From NCBI GenBank assembly GCA_032622095.1, contig CP136061.1, positions 117,626,754 to 117,690,753 on the forward strand: a DNA stretch of 64,000 nt. The letters run 5' to 3'. Below the pieces are notes generated by a model. The model was not told where the DNA came from, made no database searches, and was given only the letters and a program-made list of their open reading frames with translations. The DNA comes from Siphonodentalium dalli (lineage: Eukaryota; Mollusca; Scaphopoda; Gadilida; Siphonodentaliidae). The position numbers and the translations under genes were made by a program. Shown one piece after another: positions 59,601-64,000 of the stretch (position 1 is its first letter; every line of letters begins with the position of its first letter).

Positions 59601-60943
59601 TAATAAAATTTTTATGCTAATGGGCCAGAGTAGCCACATAATATGATCCCTCCCAGTTCCGTTTCAACGTTCTGCCCATTTCCGTTCAAAGACAGACAGC
59701 ATCCCAAAAGAAGTTTTCGGTAAAAATTCATACTGCATTTGTCATGCATCATAATGTACTTGGACAACCAGAATATAACATTTAGTTATCAGTTGATTAA
59801 GTAGCATATGTAATAACAAAGTGAGTCACAATTTGCAACCTTTTCGGAACAGCTTGTAATAATGTTCGGAATAAATATGAGAAATCAACTTTTGACTTTT
59901 GTTGCCATTTTGCAAGCCATCTTGCGTAATTTTGTCTAAAACACCTCAGTGTCACACATTTAAGATCGATCAAAAATAAAAATCACATTTGATACTAAAG
60001 ATAGTTCCATTTTACTTGAAAAAATGGAGCAAACATGAAAAGTATTTTTCCCCCGATTTTGATGCCAAGCTTGTGATAGCAAAAATCCCATAATTCTGGT
60101 AATTTCAGTGGTTAAATCAGTAAAAACTAATCAAGGTGCATCATAAATGTTAGTATTCAATGTATATAAGACAGAATAGTTAATTTTATTCATCAACCAC
60201 AACTTATAAGCGGTTGCACGGCAGGCTGGTGCAATATTTACCATTTTTCATATTTTGGCCGCCATTTTGGCAGCCATTGTGAGCCAAAGTGACAATTTTG
60301 ATACCATTGAGTCGGAATATTCATAAGAAATAGAATGCATCACTTTCGTTACACAGTCCTGCCAATATTTGATGAAATAAGACTTGAATCCCAAATTGTG
60401 ATTTGTTTGTGAAATGTTATACCGCGTTCTGTAAACTATATTTTTTGAATGATAGGAAGGGGTGGGGACCCCACTTATGGCATATTTTATTTCCCCGTTG
60501 GCCTGTTAACATGCTAAATACAAAATAAAGTCACAATTCTCAACCAGTTCCAAACAGCAGAAACTTATCTTAAAGATAATAGTAAAAAAACGTAACATAT
60601 TCCACTTCCGGTCGCCATATTGGCTGCCATCCTGGGCAATGAGTTCAAATTTTGGCATAAAAAGGTGTCGTTATGTCTTAGCTTCACAAAAATGTATACT
60701 TATGTATACATTTGACACGATATTATCACTATAATTGCATCAAATTGCAACAAACTGACTTAACGGAAAATGGCAGCCATATTAGACGCCATCTTGAATT
60801 ACAAAAAATTCTCAAAGCGGATTTTAGCGGGTTTTGGATATGATATAGAAGAGATCTTCCTCTTCAAAATGATATATAAACCAATTTAGTCCGAATTTAT
60901 TCTAGGTTGACCCTAAAATTTTAGTTTATCGACCAGACTATAT

Positions 60944-61756
60944 ACTAGTACGCAGGCGGTATCGCCCCGCATACAGTTGTTTCAGTATATACAAGTCCAT
61001 CGTCCTCCCTAAGGCCCTGTACGGTAGTGAACTGCTCTGGAATATATCTAATGTTTCTCAGGCATACACGGACAGAGCACATAGATGTTGCCTAAAACAT
61101 ATTCAAGGATTCCCACAACAAACCAGAACTTGCATCGTACAGGGGCTTCTGTGGTGCGGTGGGCTTGAATCCTATATTGATAAAAGGAAAATAAGCTTAC
61201 TAGCAACATTATGTAGACTAAATACTAATAAGACCGCTAATCCGTGTTCCTCGTGCGGCTTCATAGTCATATTCTTGGAATTTCTCACCCACAATCCTTT
61301 ATGGCAGATATTTCTACAGTTCTAAAGAGGTATAACTTATATGAGTACCCAGAACGCTATACGCTCGAAAGCACGTTTCCCACCAAATCATACTGGAAGA
61401 ATATCGTAAAAACTGAGATTAACACTATAAATGCACTTGAGTGGAGAAAGAGTATTGAATCAAATAGTGATCTGGCACAATATGGAATTACACAAACCAA
61501 ACTCAATTCCTCGTTACTGTGGCAAACATGCAGGCTTTATCCAGATGAAAAATTTATATTTCTTATGATTGCTAGACTTCTCGCTCACACCGCATATAAA
61601 GATAACGGACTTTGTCTACTATGTAATACGCAATATCAATGCATTATAGAACATACCATAATAAACTGCACTTCCATATCGAATACAAGGAATAATATTT
61701 GGTACGATATCATTAACACTTTCGGAATAGATGCTTTTTGTATATGGACGAGTTGA
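60944..61756 (+). pseudogene. LINE reverse transcriptase, 3' part, with C-terminal CCHC-like knuckle
   Basis: Resumes the LINE exactly after the FB2 target duplication: YKSIVLPKALYGSELLWN (near 60990), then a frameshift into 61244-61756 with WRKSIESNSDLAQYG and a final CLLCNTQYQCIIEHTIINC knuckle near 61615, typical for the C-terminus of several non-LTR clades. Three-prime flank to about 61950; no clear tail. Confidence 0.8.
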
Positions 61757-62052
61757 CAGGGGCAAAGCAGTTATCCATATTTCTGGGGAATATACCATCT
61801 TCTTTAGTAAAAATGGGAAATTGTTCATTACCATTTGCCGTACACTTTTTCGCCAAATCAAGTCTCAAGCTATGGTATTGCTTGGCCTTGTTAAGAAATT
61901 GATTGACAATTACATCGTATTAAACATGAGCAATATATAATAAATATAGCTTCCAAGTGACTAATCGAAAAGGCATATTGAAATACTTTTAAATATGTTT
62001 ATATGTTAAAGAGTGTGGATGCGTGTGCGACAGAGACTCGCGAGTGAGTGAG

Positions 62053-62055
<3 letters not shown>

Positions 62056-62142
<87 letters not shown>
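62056..62142 (+). repeat. (GA)n microsatellite, about 43 units
   Basis: Uninterrupted GA run, followed by an interrupted GA-rich zone to about 62210. ORFs of repeated Arg-Glu are its translation. Confidence 0.98.
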
Positions 62143-62143
<1 letters not shown>

Positions 62144-62210
62144 AAAAGAAAGAGGGAGAGATATCACCGAGAGAGAGAGATCAAATGAGAAGGGAGAAAC
62201 TGAGAGAGAG

Positions 62211-64000
62211 GGTGCATATGTTGGTATGTGTGGACTTGTGTATGTGTTCCTAAATGCATAATACACGAATGAGTAACGACTGTATGTTATTCCATTCCTT
62301 GTGATGTAACTTTGTTTTCTATAAACTTGTACTTGTATATATGTTGACATATTTGTGTCCATGTTTCTGTGTGTATATGTTCTGTATTCAATAACTCTTC
62401 ACATATGATGGAGGACAATTAAATATATATATATAGACAATACCCCATAGAAATACCGGTCAATAGCATGACATAGCGTATCAACGACATCAATAGCGAC
62501 GCATTGCACAACGTAGCAACTACACTTAGCCGACTACCCGACCCGATCCCGATCAGCCGACCAGCCGACCCGATCCCGATCTAATGAGGGAGCTGGCGCC
62601 CGTAATATACTAGTACTGGTACTGTCGAATTTCGCACGATATAGACTGGTCCTTATCTTTGTTCACCGAAAAGTTGAAAACGTAGTAACCTGACCCTTTA
62701 TGTCCTACTTGCATGCAGATAGTCCCGATAATCCCGAGATTTACTATATATATAGTAGATATAATGTTTCATTTTTTTGTGAGAATAGCTATATATCAGA
62801 GATTTTAAACACGTAGTATATATATACAGTTCCAAATGGAACGTGTTTAAATAAAATATTTATCGAACCATAATCGAAACCTATCACCACATAAGTCGAA
62901 TATCGTATGAATCACATTTCTTTTCGGAAGCGTGTGAAAACCCACACTGTTGTAAAAATCAGGGATTACCTACAAACTTAGTCAACTCTTCCTTTAGATA
63001 GAACCCCGTGAAAACAAAGGTGCTCCGTTGATTCTATCAACTTGGATAATAGTTTTATTAGGGACTTGATTATTACTTTTATTAAGGACTTGATTATTAC
63101 GAAGGCACGAAGCTAACACCGAATACGGAAATTATAAGTGTGCCTTAGTATATGTTCAATGCATGCATGCAGGTAACTTTTTGGGACAACATATTTGGTG
63201 TTCAAAAAGTTCATAAATATTTTATTTTACAAAGGATTTACTTCAATAGTTCAATATACCTTTACTCGCGAGTTCATAGATCATTATAACGCCCGCTGAG
63301 ATCATATTCCACCAGTACAAAACCTTTTTGAAGGCTTGACAGGGAAGTAAAAAAAATAATACGGAGGTGGGGGAATAAATTTCTCAGTTATTATCCGTTC
63401 CTTGATAATGTACTTCACTGTAGGTTAAGGTCCCAACTCGAAATTGCATAATTTTGTGTGACTTTTGTGAGCTGATATTGCAATAAATATTATAAATATA
63501 TTAATAACCCAGGAGATATTCCATAATTGTAAGCGACGCAAAGCAAGATCGCTCATAAAATCACTTAAATCGTGAAATGGGACCCACAGAGAAATACATT
63601 ATTAAGGAACAGATCATAACTCAGAAATATATTCCCCACGTTATTGTTTCGACTTTATAGGGTTCCCTGTCATAACTTTGAAAAAAATTCCCAGGTTTTA
63701 TTCTGGTCGGTATAGAATGTGATCTCGGGCGATATTTCATAGCTACGAAATGCGAAGAATAGCGACCATTATAAGTGGGTGAGCGTATTATTATGTGATA
63801 AAAGAAGAGGTCATCTGGAACGTGAATCATATCCAGTGTGCACCTAAATGGAATACGATTACACAAAGGAGCTGTTCAGTCCTATATAACTACATCAGCA
63901 TATGCATCATTATTGACATCCCCTTTGTACTTGAATCACATGGTATTTAAATTGTGACTTTGTCAGTGTAATTTAAGAACAAAACAGGACATTATATTTG
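62211..64000. other. Unassigned terminal stretch
   Basis: A duplicated CCGACCCGATCCCGATC word (62539-62580) and AT-rich sequence. No gene supported to the window end. Confidence 0.5.

Larger units (their letters stand above)
55627..60940. mobile_element. Giant foldback element FB2 (5314 bp)
   Basis: Starts TAGTCTGGTCGA, ends TCGACCAGACTA, flanked by TAT on both sides (55624-55626, 60941-60943). Arms of about 1.25 kb (55627-56890 and 59610-60940) are inverted copies, with AATTCAAGATGGCGTC against GACGCCATCTTGAATT. The interior is the same minisatellite family as in FB3, here mostly in one orientation. No transposase. Confidence 0.88.

Noticed and set aside
62023-62362. ORFs of 70-118 codons on both strands
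   Set aside because: They are translations of the (GA)n microsatellite (Arg-Glu or Ser-Leu runs).

Overview
This is a repeat-dominated stretch of an animal nuclear genome. It is AT-rich and has no bacterial operons, no recognisable rRNA or tRNA genes, and no intact host gene that I could support. Frequent palindromic ACATGTACATGT and ACCGGTAT words, many foldback elements, and a degenerate Polinton/adintovirus-type DNA polymerase fit a marine invertebrate. A mollusc or other lophotrochozoan is my guess from general repeat style; it is not proven by the sequence.

Region 1 (1-25.5 kb) is a tandem duplication of a degenerate protein-primed PolB element. Block A (1-1211) recurs at 17174-18395, and block B (3261-3722 plus 10871-15928) recurs at 18988-24474. 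The left unit also holds block C (15929-17173), which carries the PolB N-terminal domain, a 36-nt-arm inverted repeat and the 5' half of a divergent gene. PolB lies on the minus strand (13219-16871; truncated copy 21818-24474) and is followed 22 nt later by a small ORF with an F-box-like motif. Since the duplication the left unit has gained about 2 kb of a 629-bp tandem repeat between A and B. It has also gained a 7.1-kb TTAA-flanked transposon (3723-10866) whose exact empty site survives at 19446-19449. That transposon carries smaller TTAA-flanked MITEs and other foldback repeats.

Region 2 (25.5-44.2 kb) contains dispersed tandem repeats and then two of three giant foldback elements: FB1 26903-31204 and FB3 33897-44194. 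The third, FB2, is at 55627-60940. All three start TAGT[G/C], end in the complement, and are flanked by 3-bp direct repeats (AAT, TAA, TAT). They share terminal sequence rich in AAGATGGCGxCC words. FB2 and FB3 also share an internal minisatellite. No transposase is visible in any of them. The right arm of FB3 is broken by a 4.6-kb insertion, which itself contains a small hAT element (8-bp target duplication, BED-finger remnant), a palindromic mariner-type MITE inside a minisatellite, and an array of GCGCTTAAGC palindromes.

Region 3 (44.2-54 kb) is a mosaic of local duplications, inverted TTCGGAG arrays, poly-C tracts, a CR1/Jockey-like LINE 3' end (minus, 50213-51345) and a 31-bp minisatellite. 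Region 4 (54-62 kb) has a second minus-strand LINE RT fragment (54000-54620) and a third LINE on the plus strand, split exactly by FB2 (55060-55626 and 60944-61756). The final 2.2 kb holds a (GA)n tract and otherwise nothing I can name.

The window is best read as a stratigraphy of mobile elements. The most unusual items are the TAGT giant foldback family and the duplicated PolB element with the palindrome at its polymerase start. Every protein-coding copy seen is broken or partial.
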